Positions 12,750 through 12,790 of a DNA stretch of 12,790 bases are shown here, one piece after another. This stretch comes from an uncultured Clostridia bacterium (GTDB lineage: Bacteria; Bacillota; Clostridia; Oscillospirales; Oscillospiraceae). Every line of letters begins with the position of its first letter. Position 1 is the first letter of the stretch. The DNA is taken from contig CAMVOG010000036.1 in assembly GCA_947169005.1 (NCBI GenBank), forward strand, positions 1 through 12,790. Reading direction: 5' to 3'. Under the pieces are notes generated by a model that was not told where the DNA came from, made no database searches, and was given only the letters and a program-made list of their open reading frames with translations. The translations under genes and the position numbers were made by a program.

Positions 12750-12790
12750 GGCTTTAGGCATCTCTAAAAGCATTTTCTCTGCCGCCGGAG

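Overview
The window looks like chromosomal DNA from a GC-rich, endospore-forming anaerobic Firmicute. A gut Oscillospirales-type Clostridium (Flavonifractor/Lawsonibacter/Intestinimonas-like) is my best guess. The evidence is the dipicolinate synthase pair dpaA-dpaB (a spore-core metabolite), a T-box riboswitch, strong purine-rich ribosome binding sites, anaerobic ferrous-iron uptake (feoA-feoB), and a dispersed CCTTCCCCC-AGC-GGGGGAAGG palindrome that I associate with such genomes. The species assignment is inference.

Layout from left to right. Positions 1-53 look like the terminus of an IS3-type element whose body lies outside the window. Positions 81-542 hold a small, AT-richer four-helix-bundle (S23-type) gene bracketed by two near-identical copies of a heptamer-based repeat. 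Next, on the minus strand, comes prfC (release factor 3), followed by a 250-bp array of heptamer tandem repeats, then feoB and feoA (overlapping, minus). Divergent from these, on the plus strand, are dpaA and dpaB, closed by a strong hairpin. A minus-strand two-gene nucleotidyltransferase/HEPN module follows (MntA/HepT-like toxin-antitoxin).

The most unusual locus is at 7245-9884 on the minus strand. A single 759-residue protein joins an XRE-type helix-turn-helix, a cupin and a complete AMP-forming acyl-CoA ligase. It is preceded by a sigma-A promoter and a textbook T-box riboswitch with its own terminator. The specifier reads best as AUC (isoleucine), and the UGGU T-box bulge fits a tRNA with discriminator A, as tRNA-Ile has. 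A ligase induced by isoleucine starvation suggests, as a hypothesis, activation of 2-methylbutyrate for isoleucine synthesis by reductive carboxylation, a route known in rumen anaerobes.

The right part holds more heptamer repeats, a dispersed palindromic element, a tiny divergently transcribed lipoprotein gene (about 40 residues, with its own promoter, RBS and lipobox), and a plus-strand run of three genes: a zinc-ribbon protein of unknown function, a D-2-hydroxyacid dehydrogenase and a KduD-like short-chain dehydrogenase. The last two probably form a sugar-acid or hydroxyacid redox operon.

A theme of the window is repeats with a period of exactly seven bases, in several unrelated sequence families. 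They sit in intergenic gaps and supply the stop codons and last residues of three genes and probably a promoter -35 box.
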